Under the pieces are notes generated by a model. That model made no database searches. It worked only from the letters and a program-made list of their open reading frames with translations, and was not told the origin of the DNA. A stretch of DNA of 64,000 nucleotides from contig NZ_CP152474.1 of assembly GCF_039727615.1 (NCBI RefSeq), positions 744,001 to 808,000 on the forward strand, in the 5' to 3' direction. The translations under genes and the position numbers were made by a program. The stretch comes from Leclercia sp. S52. Its GTDB lineage: Bacteria > Pseudomonadota > Gammaproteobacteria > Enterobacterales > Enterobacteriaceae. Within the stretch, counting starts at the first letter, position 1, and every line of letters starts with the position of its first letter. This document shows positions 1 to 11,482 of the stretch, one piece after another.

Positions 1-2085
1 GCCGTTGGAGTGGATCTCCAGCAGACGGTCACGGCCCTGCTCCAGCTGTGCTTTCAGCGCTTCGTGCTGCTCGCGACAGACTTTGATCAGATCGTCGAAG
101 CCGTCGGTGTTTTCAGGCGTCGCCAGATAGCCTGTCAGCTCGCTATGCACTTTGTCATAAATGGTGCGGCCGGTCGGGCAGGTATGTTCAAACGCATCCA
201 GCCCTTCGTGGAACCAGCGCACCAGTACCGACTGGGCAGTTTTTTCCAGATACGGGACGTGGATCTGAATGTCGTGTGCCTGGCCAATACGATCCAGACG
301 GCCGATACGCTGCTCCAGCAGATCCGGATTGAAAGGCAGATCGAACATCACCAGACGGCTGGCGAACTGGAAGTTACGCCCTTCGGAGCCGATTTCGGAA
401 CAGAGCAGCACCTGGGCGCCGCTGTCCTCTTCGGAGAACCACGCCGCCGCGCGGTCGCGTTCGATAATCGACATGCCTTCATGGAACACCGCTGCGCGGA
501 TACCTTCCCGCTCGCGCAGCACCTGCTCAAGCTGCAGCGCGGTGGTGGCTTTGGCGCAGATCACCAGCACCTTCTGGGAGCGGTTGGCGGTCAGATAGCC
601 CATCAGCCACTCAACGCGCGGGTCAAAGTTCCACCAGGTGCCGCTGTCGCCTTCAAACTCCTGATAAATCTGTTCCGGATAGAGCATATCGCGGGCGCGT
701 TCTTCCGCCGTTTTGCGCGCACCCATGATGCCGGAGACCTTAATGGCCGTCTGGTACTGGGTTGGCAGCGGCAGACGAATGGTGTGCAGCTCGCGTTTCG
801 GGAAACCTTTCACCCCGTTACGGGTGTTACGGAACAGGACGCGGCTGGTGCCGTGGCGATCCATCAGCATGGAGACCAGCTCCTGGCGTGCGGCTTCGGC
901 ACCGTCACGATCGCTGTTGGCGGTCTGCAGTAACGGCTCGATATCCTGCTCGCCAATCAGTTCGCTCAGGGTGTTGAGCTCCTCGTTGGAGAGGTGATTT
1001 CCCGCCAGCAGCAGGGCAACCGCATCGGCGACCGGGCGGTAATTTTTCTGCTCTTCGACAAACAGCTCAAAGTCGTGGAAGCGGTTGGGATCCAGCAGGC
1101 GCAGACGCGCAAAGTGGCTCTCCAGACCCAGCTGCTCCGGCGTAGCGGTCAGCAGCAATACACCCGGCACGCGTTCGGCCAGCTGTTCAATCGCCATATA
1201 CTCACGGCTTGGGGCCTCTTCGCTCCAGACCAGGTGGTGGGCTTCATCGACCACCATGATGTCCCACTCGGCATCACACAGGTGTTCGAGACGCTGCTTG
1301 CTGCGGCGGATAAAGTCCAGGGAGCAGATCACCAGCTGTTCGGTTTCGAACGGGTTATCGGCATCGTGCTGGGCTTCGGCGTAGCGCTCATCGTCAAACA
1401 GGGAGAAACGCAGGTTAAAGCGGCGCAGCATCTCCACCAGCCACTGGTGCTGCAGGGTTTCCGGCACCACAATCAGCACGCGCTCGGCCGCGCCGGAGAG
1501 CAGCTGTTGATGCAAAATCATGCCTGCTTCGATGGTTTTACCTAAACCCACCTCATCGGCCAGCAGGACGCGCGGCGCGTAGCGACGGCCGACATCATGG
1601 GCAATGTTTAACTGGTGGGGGATCAGGCTGGTACGCTGGCCGCGCAGGCCGCTCCACGGCATGCGGTACTGCTCACTCTGGAACTTACGCGCGCGGTAGC
1701 GCAGGGAGAAGCGATCCATGCGGTCAATCTGACCGGCGAACAGGCGATCCTGCGGCTTGCTGAAGACCAGCTTGCTGTCGAGCAGCACTTCGCGCAGCAT
1801 CACATCGGTCTCGTCGGTATCGAGGCGAGTCCCGATATAGGCGAGCAGTCCATTCTCTTCTTTTACGTCTTCAATCTTCAGCTGCCAGCCTTCATGGCTG
1901 GTAACGGTGTCGCCCGGGTTGAACATCACGCGGGTAACAGGGGAATCATTGCGAGCATACAGACGGTTTTCACCGGTGGCGGGGAAGAGGAGAGTGACCA
2001 TACGCGCATCCAGCGCCACTACCGTTCCTAATCCAAGTTCGCTTTCTGTGTCGCTGATCCAGCGTTGACCAAGTGTAAAAGGCAT
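1..2085 (-). CDS. rapA: RNA polymerase-associated ATPase RapA (HepA), 3' end cut by window edge
   Basis: SWI2/SNF2-family ATPase that binds RNA polymerase and helps recycle it after transcription. The window holds the first 695 codons of a protein that is about 968 residues in E. coli; the C-terminal part lies beyond position 1. The N-terminus reads [14 protein letters not shown]. The Walker A motif DEVGLGKT is at residues 177-184, with its lysine at 183 as in E. coli, and a DEAH box is near residue 280. The helicase C-terminal lobe has begun ([10 protein letters not shown] is present). The frame is open throughout, without the indels seen in nearby polB. The gene reads away from polB on the same strand. 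Confidence 0.97.
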   Translation of the reverse strand, partial: MPFTLGQRWISDTESELGLGTVVALDARMVTLLFPATGENRLYARNDSPVTRVMFNPGDTVTSHEGWQLKIEDVKEENGLLAYIGTRLDTDETDVMLREVLLDSKLVFSKPQDRLFAGQIDRMDRFSLRYRARKFQSEQYRMPWSGLRGQRTSLIPHQLNIAHDVGRRYAPRVLLADEVGLGKTIEAGMILHQQLLSGAAERVLIVVPETLQHQWLVEMLRRFNLRFSLFDDERYAEAQHDADNPFETEQLVICSLDFIRRSKQRLEHLCDAEWDIMVVDEAHHLVWSEEAPSREYMAIEQLAERVPGVLLLTATPEQLGLESHFARLRLLDPNRFHDFELFVEEQKNYRPVADAVALLLAGNHLSNEELNTLSELIGEQDIEPLLQTANSDRDGAEAARQELVSMLMDRHGTSRVLFRNTRNGVKGFPKRELHTIRLPLPTQYQTAIKVSGIMGARKTAEERARDMLYPEQIYQEFEGDSGTWWNFDPRVEWLMGYLTANRSQKVLVICAKATTALQLEQVLREREGIRAAVFHEGMSIIERDRAAAWFSEEDSGAQVLLCSEIGSEGRNFQFASRLVMFDLPFNPDLLEQRIGRLDRIGQAHDIQIHVPYLEKTAQSVLVRWFHEGLDAFEHTCPTGRTIYDKVHSELTGYLATPENTDGFDDLIKVCREQHEALKAQLEQGRDRLLEIHSNG

Positions 2086-2214
2086 ATTTGTTCGGCTCTA
2101 ATCTTTAATTGCAGGCAATAGTTCAACCACCGATCAAAAATGACGGTAATCGAATAATGGGTCCGGGAATGGAAAGGGCGCTATGGTACTGGATGGCAGC
2201 GATTTCGTCACCTG

Positions 2215-4576
2215 TCAAAATAGCCCCAACTGACCTGTCATCAGTGTAGCAAAGTCATCGTCCTTGAAGGGCAATATTCCGTCCGCGACGGGCTGTAGCT
2301 GGCGGGTGAGGTAGTGCTCATAGTCAAGGGGCGAACGCTGATAATCCACCGGCTCCGGGCCGCTGGTGGTCCAGACGTACTTGATGGTGCCACGGTTCTG
2401 GTACTGCGGCGCCCGCCCGAGACGGACGTTCTCCTCATCGGCAAGCCGGGCGGCGCGCACGTGCGGCGGCACGTTGCGCTGATACTCCGCCAGCGGGCGG
2501 CGCAGGCGTTTGCGGTAGACCAGCTGATCGTCCAGCTCGCCCGCCATCAGGCTGGCGATGGTTTCGCGAACAAACTCCTGATAGGGCTCGCGGCGGAAGA
2601 TTTTTAGATACAGCGCCTGCTGGAAGTGCTGCGCCAGCGGGGTCCAGTCGGTGCGCACGGTCTCCAGCCCTTTAAACACCATCCGCTGCTTCTCCCCCCT
2701 CCTGGATCAGCCCGGCGTAGCGCTTTTTGCTGCCCTGATCGGTGCCGCGGATGGTCGGCATTAAAAAGCGGCAGAAGTGGGTCTCATACTCCAGCTCCAG
2801 GGCGCTGGTCAAGCCGGCCTGCTGCAGGTGAGTCCGCCACCAGTCGTTGACGTAAGCCACCAGCCCCTGGCCGATGGCGGCCGCCTCCGCTTCGCTTTGT
2901 GCGCCCTTAAGCCAGACGAAGGTCGAGTCGGTATCGCCATAAATCACGTCATAGCCCCGGGATTCCACCAGCACTTTGGTCTGGCGCATGATCTCGTGGC
3001 CGCGCATAGTGATCGACGACGCCAGCCGCGGGTCGAAGAAGCGGCAGGCGCTGGTGCCGAGCACGCCGTAAAAGGCGTTCATGATGATCTTCAGCGCCTG
3101 GGAGAGGGGCTTATTGCCGTGGCGTTTGGCTTCTTCGCGCCCGTGCCAGATCTGGCTGACGATCTCCGGCAGGCAGTGTTTGTCCCGGGAGAAACGCGCC
3201 CCCCAAAAAACCTTCGGTGCTGTGCTGCTCATCCGGCTGGGCGAGGCCTTCCACCAGCCCGACCGGATCGATAAGAAAGGTACGGATGATCGACGGATAG
3301 AGGCTTTTGTAATCCAGTACCAGCACCGAGTCGTACAGACCGGGGCGGGAGTCCATCACATAGCCGCCGGGGCTGGCCTGGGGCGGCACGTCGCCGAGAT
3401 TCGGCGCCACGTAGCCCGCCCGGTGCATGCGCGGGAAATAGAGATGACTAAAGGCGGCCACGGAGCCGCCGTGCCGGTCGGCCGCGAGGCCATTGACCGT
3501 GGCGCGCTCCAGCAGAAACGGCATGATGTCGGTTTTGTGAAAAATCCGCGTTACCAGCTCGCAGTCTTTCAGGTTATAGGTCGCCAGCGCCGGTTTATCT
3601 TCGGCGAAGCGGCGGTCAATCTCGTCCATCCGGTCCCAGGGGTTGTCGATGGATTTGCCTTCCCCGAGCAGCTCCTGCGACACCGACTCCAGCGAAAACG
3701 ATGAGAAGCTCCAGAACGCCGACTTTAGCGCCTCGATACCGTCGATAATCAGCCGCCCGTTCGCCTGGGCGAAGAAGACGCCGTTTTTAAAGCCGTGCTC
3801 GCGCCACTCCAGCTCGCTGTTGCCGCGCCCGAGCAGCAGCGGGATGCGGTAGCGTTCAGCGTGTTTTTGCAGCACCCGCAGGTCGAACTGCACCACGTTC
3901 CAGCCGATAATCACGTCCGGGTCGTGCTCTGCAAACCAGGCGTTGAGCTTCTCGAGCAGCTGCGGGCGGCTGCTCACGTAGATGAGATCAAAATCGAGCC
4001 CGGAAGCATCGCCGTTGGCCGGGCCCAGCATGTAAACCACCCGCTGGCCGCAGCCCTCAATGCCGATGCAGTACAGCTCACCGTGGCGGGTGGTTTCAAT
4101 ATCCACCGACGCCCATTTCAGCGGCGGACGATAGTGTGGGTTGGGTTTGAGGCGGGCATTGACCAGCCGATCGCCCTGGGGCGTCCCGTCCACCCAGACC
4201 GGGGCGGTGATAAAGCGCTCCATCAGAAAGCGCTCCGGGGGGGCGAACATCGGCTTCGTACAGGGTCACGCCCGCTTCGCGCAGCAGTTTTTCATAGCGC
4301 ATCAGCTGGCGATGGGCGCGGCAGTAGAGGCCGTAGACCGGACGACGATGGAAATCTTTCAGTTCAAGGGGGGTCAGCCGCCAGCCGCTCTCACCGTGCA
4401 GCAACTGTTTTGTCTTTTCGACGTCAGGCTCAGGAATAAAGGCCACGGACTCCTGCAGCGGCAGGGTGATGTGCAGCGGGCCGTTATCGGTCGCCAGCCA
4501 GAATTCCACTTCGGTACCCTGCGGGGTATCCCGCCAGTGTCGGGTCAGTAAAAAAGCCTTCTTGCGCCTGCGCCAC
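2215..4576 (-). CDS. polB: DNA polymerase II, reading frame broken by four +1 homopolymer shifts
   Basis: SOS-inducible family B DNA polymerase with proofreading exonuclease, used in replication restart and translesion synthesis. Family alignment shows an N-terminal domain, exonuclease motif DIETTRHGE, the polymerase motif [13 protein letters not shown], the catalytic motif YGDTDS and the C-terminus TGQLGLF. Four single-base insertions split it: A run 4550-4555, G run 4237-4243, C run 3199-3204 and C run 2694-2699. Removing one base at each gives a continuous protein of normal length (for example [15 protein letters not shown] and [13 protein letters not shown]). The likely start is the GTG at 4574-4576 ([14 protein letters not shown]), as in E. 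coli; a TTG at 4596 opens only the shifted frame. Four identical-type shifts in one gene look technical, though true loss of polB would be tolerable to the cell. Confidence 0.9.
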
Positions 4577-4633
4577 GCCGTTTTCTCAATAAACAAAACC
4601 AGGCGTGAGTATAGCCTGGTTGCGGGTGTTTTG

Positions 4634-4649
4634 CTGGGGTTTTATACAG
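4634..4649 (-). promoter_or_regulatory. LexA box upstream of polB
   Basis: On the minus strand the sequence reads CTGTATAAAACCCCAG, matching the LexA consensus CTGT-N8-ACAG except for one base in the right half. It lies about 58 bp before the polB GTG. A TATACT -10-like hexamer (4607-4612) sits between box and gene. This fits the known SOS control of polB. Confidence 0.7.
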
Positions 4650-4659
4650 GGGTGTTTCT

Positions 4660-4726
4660 GCCGGATGGCGCTGCGCTTATCCGGCTTACAGGTCCCGTAG
4701 GCCCGGTAAGCGTAGCGCCACCGGGC
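4660..4726. repeat. REP/BIME element (two inverted REP units)
   Basis: Two palindromic units face each other: GCCGGATGGCGCTGCGC... at 4660-4689 and the reverse complement of GCCCGGTGGCGCTACGC... at 4697-4726. Both carry the typical REP stem and the terminal CTTAC/CCTAC. It sits just after the araD stop, where it may stabilise the araBAD mRNA 3' end or help terminate it. Confidence 0.85.
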
Positions 4727-4731
4727 GGGTT

Positions 4732-5427
4732 TTACTGTCCGTAATACGCTTTTGCGCCGTGCTTGCGCAGGTAATGTTTATCCAGCAGGGTCTGCTGCAT
4801 ATCCGGTAATTGTGGCGCCAGCTGGCGGCAGAAGATGCCCATATAGGCCACCTCTTCCAGCACGATGGCGTTGTGCACCGCGTCTTCGGCATTTTTGCCC
4901 CACGCGAACGGGCCGTGGGAGTGAACCAGCACCCCGGGCATCTGCGCCGCGTCGATCCCCTGTTTCTCGAAGGTTTCGACAATCACGTTGCCGGTTTCCC
5001 ACTCGTACTCACCGTTGATCTCGGCATCGGTCATCTTGCGGGTGCAGGGGATGGTGCCATAGAAATAGTCGGCGTGAGTGGTGCCGGTTGCCGGGATGGG
5101 TTGCCCGGCCTGCGCCCAGATGGTCGCGTGACGGGAGTGGGTGTGGACGATGCCGCCAATCGACGGGAAAGCCTGATACAGCAGACGGTGCGTCGGCGTA
5201 TCGGAGGAGGGCTTTTTCGTTCCTTCCACCACCTCGCCGGTGGCAATGCTCACCACCACCATATCGTCGGCGGTCATCACCCGGTAGTCGACCCCGGACG
5301 GTTTAATGACGAACACGCCAGCTTCGCGGTCAACCGCGCTGACGTTGCCCCAGGTCAGGGTGACTAGATTGTGTTCCGGCAGGGCCAGGTTGGCTTCAAG
5401 CACCTGACGTTTGAGATCTTCCAGCAT
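4732..5427 (-). CDS. araD: L-ribulose-5-phosphate 4-epimerase AraD
   Basis: Converts L-ribulose 5-phosphate to D-xylulose 5-phosphate, the last step of L-arabinose breakdown, in the cytoplasm. It is 231 residues, the usual length. The class II aldolase/epimerase zinc ligands are visible: His95 and His97 in [10 protein letters not shown] and His171 in [10 protein letters not shown]. It is the last gene of araBAD, 51 bp after araA, with a clear GGAGG-type ribosome site just before the ATG at 5427. Expression should follow the AraC/CRP promoter upstream of araB. Confidence 0.98.
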   Translation of the reverse strand: MLEDLKRQVLEANLALPEHNLVTLTWGNVSAVDREAGVFVIKPSGVDYRVMTADDMVVVSIATGEVVEGTKKPSSDTPTHRLLYQAFPSIGGIVHTHSRHATIWAQAGQPIPATGTTHADYFYGTIPCTRKMTDAEINGEYEWETGNVIVETFEKQGIDAAQMPGVLVHSHGPFAWGKNAEDAVHNAIVLEEVAYMGIFCRQLAPQLPDMQQTLLDKHYLRKHGAKAYYGQ

Positions 5428-5478
5428 GTATCCTCCAGGAAAAAAGGCCCGCCCTGCGGCAGGCCAAAGGTTCCCCTG

Positions 5479-6981
5479 TTAACGTTTTGAACCGTAATAG
5501 ACTTCGTTCCAGCGCAGCGCGTCTTTGAAGGCTGGCATACGGGTGTCGTTATCAATCACGGTCAGCTCGATGTCGTGCAGCTCCGCGAACTGACGCATGT
5601 CGTTGAGATCCAGCGCATGGCTGAAGACGGTATGGTGGGCACCGCCCGCCACGATCCAGGCTTCGGAAGCGGTCGCCAGATCCGGCTGGGCTTTCCACAG
5701 GGCGTTGGCCACCGGCAGTTTTGGCAGGGCGTGAGGCGTTTCAACGGCGTCAACGCAGTTGACCAGCAGGCGGAAGCGATCCCCCAGATCGATCAGGCTG
5801 GCGTTAATCGCCGGACCGGTGCGGGTGTTGAAGATCAGACGGGCCGGATCGGCTTTGCCGCCAATGCCGAGGTGTTGAACATCGAGGATCGGTTTTTCAT
5901 CCACGGCGATCGACGGGCAGACTTCCAGCATGTGCGAGCCCAGCACCAGATCGTTGCCGTTCTCGAAGTGGTAGGTGTAATCCTCCATAAAGGAGGTGCC
6001 GCCCTGCAGACCGGTCGACATCACTTTCATGATGCGTAGCAGAGCGGCAGTTTTCCAGTCGCCTTCTCCGGCAAAGCCGTAGCCCTGCTGCATCAGACGT
6101 TGCACTGCCAGGCCCGGCAGCTGCTTGAGGCCGTGAAGATCTTCAAAGGTGGTGGTAAAGGCATGGAAGCCGCCCTGTTCGAGGAAGCGCTTCATGCCCA
6201 GCTCGATGCGCGCTGCATCCAGCACGTTCTGGCGTTTGTCACCACTTACCTGTGCCGCTGCAGTCAGGCGGTAGCTGCTTTCATACTCATCCAACAGCGC
6301 ATTAACGTCGCCGTCGCTGACCTCATTGACGACCTGCACCAGGTCGCCCACCGCCCAGGTATTGACGGAGAAACCGAATTTAATCTGCGCGGCCACTTTA
6401 TCGCCGTCGGTCACCGCCACTTCGCGCATGTTGTCGCCGAAGCGCACCACTTTCAGCTGGCGGGTATCCTGCTTCGATACCGCCTGGCGCATCCACGAGC
6501 CAATACGCTGGTGGGCCTGTTTATCCTGCCAGTGGCCGGTCACCACCGCGTGCTGCTGGCGCATACGCGCGCCGATGAAGCCGAACTCGCGGCCGCCGTG
6601 CGCGGTCTGGTTCAGGTTCATAAAGTCCATGTCGATGCTGTCCCACGGCAGCGCCGCGTTGAACTGGGTATGGAACTGGAGCAGCGGTTTGTTGAGGATC
6701 GCGAGGCCGTTGATCCACATCTTGGCCGGGGAGAAGGTGTGCAGCCACACCACCAGGCCGGCGCATTTGTCGTCGTAGTTAGCGTCGCGGCAGATATGGG
6801 TGATTTCATCCGGCGAGGTGCCCAGCGGCTTCAGCACCAGCTTGCACGGCAGTTTTGCTTCCGCATTCAGGGCGTTGACCACATGTTCTGCGTGCTGAGT
6901 CACCTGCCGCAGGGCTTCCGGCCCGTAAAGATGCTGACTACCAATCACAAACCACACTTCATAATTATTAAAAATCGTCAT
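5479..6981 (-). CDS. araA: L-arabinose isomerase AraA
   Basis: Manganese-dependent isomerase converting L-arabinose to L-ribulose, the first step of the pathway. It is 500 residues, as in E. coli. Glu306 in GEGDWK falls exactly on the known catalytic position, and FMEDYTYHF carries the second catalytic Glu. The histidines in GSHMLE and GGAHHTVFS fit the metal site. It begins 10 bp after the araB stop and is translated from the same mRNA as araB and araD. Confidence 0.98.
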   Translation of the reverse strand: MTIFNNYEVWFVIGSQHLYGPEALRQVTQHAEHVVNALNAEAKLPCKLVLKPLGTSPDEITHICRDANYDDKCAGLVVWLHTFSPAKMWINGLAILNKPLLQFHTQFNAALPWDSIDMDFMNLNQTAHGGREFGFIGARMRQQHAVVTGHWQDKQAHQRIGSWMRQAVSKQDTRQLKVVRFGDNMREVAVTDGDKVAAQIKFGFSVNTWAVGDLVQVVNEVSDGDVNALLDEYESSYRLTAAAQVSGDKRQNVLDAARIELGMKRFLEQGGFHAFTTTFEDLHGLKQLPGLAVQRLMQQGYGFAGEGDWKTAALLRIMKVMSTGLQGGTSFMEDYTYHFENGNDLVLGSHMLEVCPSIAVDEKPILDVQHLGIGGKADPARLIFNTRTGPAINASLIDLGDRFRLLVNCVDAVETPHALPKLPVANALWKAQPDLATASEAWIVAGGAHHTVFSHALDLNDMRQFAELHDIELTVIDNDTRMPAFKDALRWNEVYYGSKR

Positions 6982-6991
6982 TATCGTGTCC

Positions 6992-8701
6992 TTAATGTGT
7001 CAGGGTTGCCGTAGATTCCGGGATGCTCTTAACCGGGGCGGCGACAGGGAGATAGTGCTGTTCAGCGCTCTTCGCCCACTGCTGGTAGCGCTGATAAAGC
7101 TGTTCGAAACGTTGCGCCTGCTGGGCGCGCGGCTGCAGGGTGCTTTCCACCTGGCTGGCCATATGCTGCTGTGCCGTCGGGATATCGGCATGGACCCCCG
7201 CGGCGACCGCGGCGAAGATGGCCGCACCCAGGGCGCAGCACTGATCGGAGGCGACAATCTGCAGAGGACGGTTCAGCACGTCGCAGCAGGCCTGCATGAT
7301 CACCGGGTTCTTACGGGCGATACCGCCCAGGGCCATCACCTCATTGACGGCGATCCCCTGCTCGGTGAAGCACTCCATAATGGCGCGCGCGCCGAAGGCG
7401 GTGGCGGCCACCAGCCCGCCGAACAGCGCCGGGGCGTCGGTGGCGAGATTCAGATCGGTAATCACCCCTTTCAGGCGCTGGTTGGCATTCGGTGTGCGGC
7501 GACCGTTAAACCAGTCGAGCACCACCGGGAGATGGTCGAGGGACGGATTTTTGGCCCAGGCCTCGGTCAACTGCGGCAGGAGCTGTTTCTTACTGGCGTC
7601 GATCTGGGTTTTCAGCTCCGGATGCGCAGCGGCCAGCTGATCCAGCGGCCAGCCCAGCACCCGGCCAAACCAGGCGTAGATGTCCCCGAAGGCGGACTGG
7701 CCCGCTTCAAGACCGATAAAGTCAGGTACCACGCTGCCGTCCACCTGGCCGCAAATGCCTTTCACGGCGCGGTCGCCGACGCTGGTTTTATCCGCCGTCA
7801 GGATGTCGCAGGTGGAGGTGCCGATCACTTTCACCAGCGTATTCGGCTGGGCACCGGCACCGACCGCACCCATATGGCAGTCAAAGGCACCGCCGGAGAT
7901 GGCGACGTGCTGCGGCAGGCCCAGACGTTCCGCCCACTCGGCGCACAGCGTGCCCACCGGGATATCGGCGGTCCAGGTATCGGTAAACAGCGGGTAGTCG
8001 AGATGCTGGTTGATGATCGGGTCGAGTTCGTCAAAGAAGGCGGCAGGCGGCAGGCCACCCCAGCTCTCATGCCAGAGGGATTTATGCCCGGCGCTGCAGC
8101 GGCCGCGACGGATATCCTGCGGACGGGTGGTGCCGGAGAGCAGGGCCGGAACCCAGTCGCACAGCTCAATCCACGATACCGCCGCCTCGGCAACGTGCCG
8201 GTCCTGGCGGGTAACGTGCAGGATCTTCGCCCAGAACCATTCGCTGGAGTAAATGCCGCCGATGTAGCGGGAGTAGTCGCTTTTGCCAGGCTGATGGCAC
8301 AAACGGGTGATGGCCTCGGCTTCTTCCACCGCGGTATGGTCTTTCCACAGCACGAACATGGCGTTCGGGTTGTCGGCAAACTCCGGACGCAGCGCCAGCA
8401 CGTGGCCCTCGGCGTCAATCGGTGCCGGGGTCGAGCCGGTGCTATCCACCCCGATGCCAACGATCTGGCTGCGCTGCGCCTCGCTTAACTCGGCCAGCAC
8501 GGTTTTGATCGCCGCTTCCATCGACTCGATATAGTCGCGGGGATGGTGGCGGAACTGATTGTTCGGCGCATCGCAGAAGCGCCCCTCTTGCCAGCGCGGG
8601 TACCACTCAACGCTGGTCGCTATCTCCTGACCCGTTGTGCACTCCACTGCCAGGGCGCGTACTGAGTCACTGCCAAAATCGAGGCCAATCGCAATTGCCA
8701 T
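6992..8701 (-). CDS. araB: L-ribulokinase AraB
   Basis: FGGY-family sugar kinase that phosphorylates L-ribulose at C5 with ATP. The protein has 569 residues. It begins [20 protein letters not shown], the phosphate-1 motif of the actin-like ATPase fold, and contains [12 protein letters not shown] near the C-terminus, typical of ribulokinases. It is the first gene of the araBAD operon. The pBAD control elements lie between this start and divergent araC. Confidence 0.98.
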   Translation of the reverse strand: MAIAIGLDFGSDSVRALAVECTTGQEIATSVEWYPRWQEGRFCDAPNNQFRHHPRDYIESMEAAIKTVLAELSEAQRSQIVGIGVDSTGSTPAPIDAEGHVLALRPEFADNPNAMFVLWKDHTAVEEAEAITRLCHQPGKSDYSRYIGGIYSSEWFWAKILHVTRQDRHVAEAAVSWIELCDWVPALLSGTTRPQDIRRGRCSAGHKSLWHESWGGLPPAAFFDELDPIINQHLDYPLFTDTWTADIPVGTLCAEWAERLGLPQHVAISGGAFDCHMGAVGAGAQPNTLVKVIGTSTCDILTADKTSVGDRAVKGICGQVDGSVVPDFIGLEAGQSAFGDIYAWFGRVLGWPLDQLAAAHPELKTQIDASKKQLLPQLTEAWAKNPSLDHLPVVLDWFNGRRTPNANQRLKGVITDLNLATDAPALFGGLVAATAFGARAIMECFTEQGIAVNEVMALGGIARKNPVIMQACCDVLNRPLQIVASDQCCALGAAIFAAVAAGVHADIPTAQQHMASQVESTLQPRAQQAQRFEQLYQRYQQWAKSAEQHYLPVAAPVKSIPESTATLTH

Positions 8702-8734
8702 GGTGTTGCTCCATCAAAAAACAGATATGAATGA

Positions 8735-8826
8735 ACATTAGAGAGTGAGGGGGAAAATCGTCAGGCAGGATCCGCTAATCTTATGGATGATTTTGCTGTG
8801 ACATGGGAAAGTGTGACGCCGTGCAA
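8735..8826 (-). promoter_or_regulatory. araBAD promoter with AraC I1/I2 sites and CRP site
   Basis: Reading toward araB on the minus strand: a CRP site containing TGTGA at 8812-8816; AraC half-site I1 (plus strand TATGGA-N7-GCTG) at 8782-8798; I2 (8761-8777) overlapping a CTGACG -35 (8759-8764); and a TAATGT -10 (8735-8740) after an 18-bp spacer. This is the E. coli pBAD layout with near-identical I1/I2 sequences. Transcription should start near 8729. AraC with arabinose occupies I1/I2 and CRP-cAMP assists. Confidence 0.88.
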
Positions 8827-8836
8827 ATAATCCATG

Positions 8837-8865
8837 TGGACATTTCTGCCGTGGTTATAGACACT
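8837..8865 (+). promoter_or_regulatory. araC promoter (pC) overlapping araO1 region
   Basis: TGGACA at 8837-8842 and GACACT at 8860-8865 are separated by 17 bp and match the E. coli araC promoter block, including the conserved GCCGTGGTTATAGACA stretch. By family knowledge the AraC autorepression operator O1 overlaps this promoter. Confidence 0.72.
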
Positions 8866-8989
8866 TTTGTTACTGCCGACCCGCTCGATGTTACGGTTAA
8901 ATCGCAACGGAAGCGTTAAGATGGCGGACCTTAAAGTGGGCTGATACCTTTTCGCTCTTTGGCTGGCCCGTTTTTATGCCGCTTTTGTT

Positions 8990-9008
8990 GATATGGACAA
9001 ATGGTTTC
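8990..9008 (+). promoter_or_regulatory. araO2 distal AraC operator in araC leader
   Basis: The sequence ATATGGACAAATGGTTTCC is nearly the E. coli araO2 site. It lies about 270 bp from the expected araBAD start site, the spacing that lets an AraC dimer loop between O2 and I1 to repress without arabinose. Confidence 0.75.
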
Positions 9009-9036
9009 CTTCACGACTGTCAGGAGTACAGACAAT

Positions 9037-9883
9037 ATGGCTGAAACACAAAGCGATCCCCTGCTGCCGGGCTACTCGTTCAACGCCCATCTGGTGGCGG
9101 GGCTGACGCCCATTGAGGCCGAAGGCTATCTCGATTTTTACGTTGACCGACCGCTGGGGATGAAGGGCTATATCCTCAACCTGACCGTGCGCGGGGAGGG
9201 GGGTGATCAAGAATGGCGATCGGACCTTTGTCTGCCGTCCGGGAGATATCCTGCTCTTCCCGCCGGGCGAAATTCATCACTATGGCCGCCATCCCGATGC
9301 CCGGGAGTGGTATCACCAGTGGGTCTACTTCCGCCCGCGCGCCTACTGGCATGAGTGGCTGGCCTGGCCGTCGATGTTTGCCCATACCGGTTTTTATCGC
9401 CCGGATGAGGTTCATCAGCCGCAGTTCCGCGAACTCTTTGCCCAGATCATCGAGGCCGGGCAGGCCGGCGGGCGCTATGCCGAGCTGCTGGCGATCAACC
9501 TGCTGGAGCAGCTTCTGCTGCGCCGGATGGAGGCGATCAACGAATCTCTTAACCCGCCGCTGGATCACCGGGTGCGCGAAGCCTGCCAGTACATCAGCGA
9601 TCATCTGGCGGACAGCCAGTTTGATATCGCCAGCGTCGCTCAGCATGTTTGCCTCTCGCCGTCGCGTCTGTCGCACCTGTTCCGACAGCAGCTGGGGGTG
9701 AGCGTGCTGAGCTGGCGCGAGGATCAGCGCATCAGCCAGGCCAAGCTGCTGCTTAGCACCACCCGGATGCCGATTGCCACCGTCGGACGCAACGTCGGCT
9801 TTGAGGATCAGCTCTATTTCTCCCGGGTCTTCAAAAAATGCACCGGCGCCAGCCCGAGCGAATTTCGCGCAGGTTGTGAATAG
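9037..9883 (+). CDS. araC: Arabinose regulator AraC, frame broken by one +1 homopolymer shift
   Basis: Dual activator/repressor of arabinose genes. The start [20 protein letters not shown] aligns with AraC. The frame is lost in a G run at 9198-9203; removing one G gives [22 protein letters not shown] and restores a normal protein of 281 residues that ends EFRAGCE (E. coli has about 11 more). The cupin-like arabinose and dimer domain comes first, followed by the AraC/XylS double helix-turn-helix ([22 protein letters not shown] and [12 protein letters not shown]). The gene is divergent from araBAD. Intact operators argue for a functional gene and a sequence error. Confidence 0.93.
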
Positions 9884-10012
9884 TAGGTAAATAAAACTAA
9901 ACATATTCGCTGAATGCCGTTCACACCCGGTAAACTATTCAGACAATTGTTGTCTTGACGCAGCAGGCCTCTCTTCGCAGAATCCCTGCTTCGTCACCTG
10001 ACCGGAACTGTT

Positions 10013-10780
10013 ATGCAGGCATTGCTGGAACATTTCATTACCCAGTCCGTTACTTACTCGCTTATCGCTGTGGCGTTAGTGGCCTTTCTTGAATCCCTGG
10101 CGCTGGTCGGTCTGATTTTACCCGGCACGGTAATGATGAGCGGGCTCGGTGCCCTGATCGGCAGCGGCGAGGTTAACTTCTGGCAGGCGTGGCTGGCGGG
10201 GATCGTCGGGTGTCTGCTGGGGGACTGGATCTCATTCTGGCTGGGCTGGCGCTTTAAAAAACCGCTTCACCGCTGGTCGTTCATGAAGAAGAACAAAGCC
10301 CTGCTCGATAAGACCGAGCACGCCCTGCATCAGCACAGCATGTTTACTATTCTGGTAGGCCGCTTTGTCGGCCCGACGCGTCCGCTGGTGCCGATGGTGG
10401 CGGGGATGCTGGATCTGCCGGTGACCAAGTTTATTGTGCCGAACCTGCTGGGCTGCCTGTTCTGGCCGCCGATCTACTTCCTGCCGGGGATCCTGGCCGG
10501 GGCGGCCATCGATATTCCTGCCGGGGTGCAGAGCGGCGGCTTTAAGTGGCTGCTGCTGGCAACCGCGCTGCTGCTGTGGCTGGCGGCATGGCTCTGCTGG
10601 CGGCTGTGGCGCAGCGGGACAGCCTCCACGGATCGTCTGAGCAATTTTCTGCCGCGCGGGCGCTTATTCTGGCTGGCACCCGTCACCCTGGGCATCGCCG
10701 TGGTGGCACTGGTGGCGCTGATCCGCCATCCGCTGATGCCGGTCTACGGGGAGATCTTATTGAAGGTGGTCAGCCGCTGA
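10013..10780 (+). CDS. yabI: DedA-family inner membrane protein YabI
   Basis: 255-residue polytopic membrane protein of the DedA/SNARE-associated family (PF09335). The family is linked to membrane homeostasis and proposed to act as lipid scramblases or proton-dependent transporters; the exact substrate of YabI is not known. Seen here: the DedA signature FLESLALVGLILPGT near the N-terminus, GRFVGPTRPLVP in the centre, and several hydrophobic segments. It converges with thiQ, with only 6 bp between the stop codons. Confidence 0.95.
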   Translation: MQALLEHFITQSVTYSLIAVALVAFLESLALVGLILPGTVMMSGLGALIGSGEVNFWQAWLAGIVGCLLGDWISFWLGWRFKKPLHRWSFMKKNKALLDKTEHALHQHSMFTILVGRFVGPTRPLVPMVAGMLDLPVTKFIVPNLLGCLFWPPIYFLPGILAGAAIDIPAGVQSGGFKWLLLATALLLWLAAWLCWRLWRSGTASTDRLSNFLPRGRLFWLAPVTLGIAVVALVALIRHPLMPVYGEILLKVVSR

Positions 10781-10786
10781 CCGCCG

Positions 10787-11482
10787 TCAGTGGATCCCCA
10801 GCAGGCGCGACGCGCTGGCCTTTCCGCTCACCAGCTGTTCCGTATCGCCGTCCCAGGCGATACGGCCATCGGCAATCACCACCGACCGACGGGCAATTTT
10901 GACCGCATCTTCCACGCTGTGGGACACCATCAGCATCGTCAGGTTCTGGCGTTCGCACACCTCTTTAACCAGCAGCAGCATCTCCTGACGTAACGCCGGA
11001 TCGAGCGCCGAAAAGGGCTCATCCAGCAGCAGGATCGGCTGCTCGCGTACCAGACAGCGGGCGAGGGCGACGCGCTGACGCTGACCGCCCGAGAGCTCGC
11101 CCGGCAGCCGTTCCAGCAGCTCGCCAATTCCCATTTGCGCCGCGATATCACTCAGCTTTTGCTGTTGCCCGGCGTTCAGCCTGAGCCCCGGATGCATGCC
11201 GAGGCCGATGTTCTGGCGCACGGTCAGATGGGTAAAGAGGTTGTTTTCCTGAAACAGCATCGACACCGGGCGCTGTGACGGCGGCGTATGGGTATGATCC
11301 TGGCCCTCAATGGTGATACGGCCGTTGGCCGGTTGCAGAAAACCGGCCACCAGATTGAGGAGCGTGCTTTTCCCCGCGCCGCTGGGGCCGAGCACGGCGA
11401 TAGATTCTCCCTGGCGCACGGACAGGGTGAAGCGCATCGGCAGGTGCTGATAAAGCCAGGTTACATCAGTGAGAGTTAACAT
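10787..11482 (-). CDS. thiQ: Thiamine ABC transporter ATPase ThiQ
   Basis: ATP-binding subunit that powers import of thiamine, thiamine phosphate and TPP through ThiP. Walker [10 protein letters not shown] (lysine about residue 38), signature [11 protein letters not shown] and Walker [13 protein letters not shown] are all present; length is 231 residues. The start [11 protein letters not shown] at 11482 was preferred over an upstream in-frame methionine at 11560, because that extension lies inside thiP and aligns with no ThiQ. It overlaps the thiP end by 17 bp, implying translational coupling. Third gene of thiBPQ. Confidence 0.96.
   Translation of the reverse strand: MLTLTDVTWLYQHLPMRFTLSVRQGESIAVLGPSGAGKSTLLNLVAGFLQPANGRITIEGQDHTHTPPSQRPVSMLFQENNLFTHLTVRQNIGLGMHPGLRLNAGQQQKLSDIAAQMGIGELLERLPGELSGGQRQRVALARCLVREQPILLLDEPFSALDPALRQEMLLLVKEVCERQNLTMLMVSHSVEDAVKIARRSVVIADGRIAWDGDTEQLVSGKASASRLLGIH

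Noticed and set aside
10..2031. Three long plus-strand frames in the first 2 kb
   Set aside because: All are in the register opposite rapA codons; the real gene is rapA on the minus strand, cut by the window edge.
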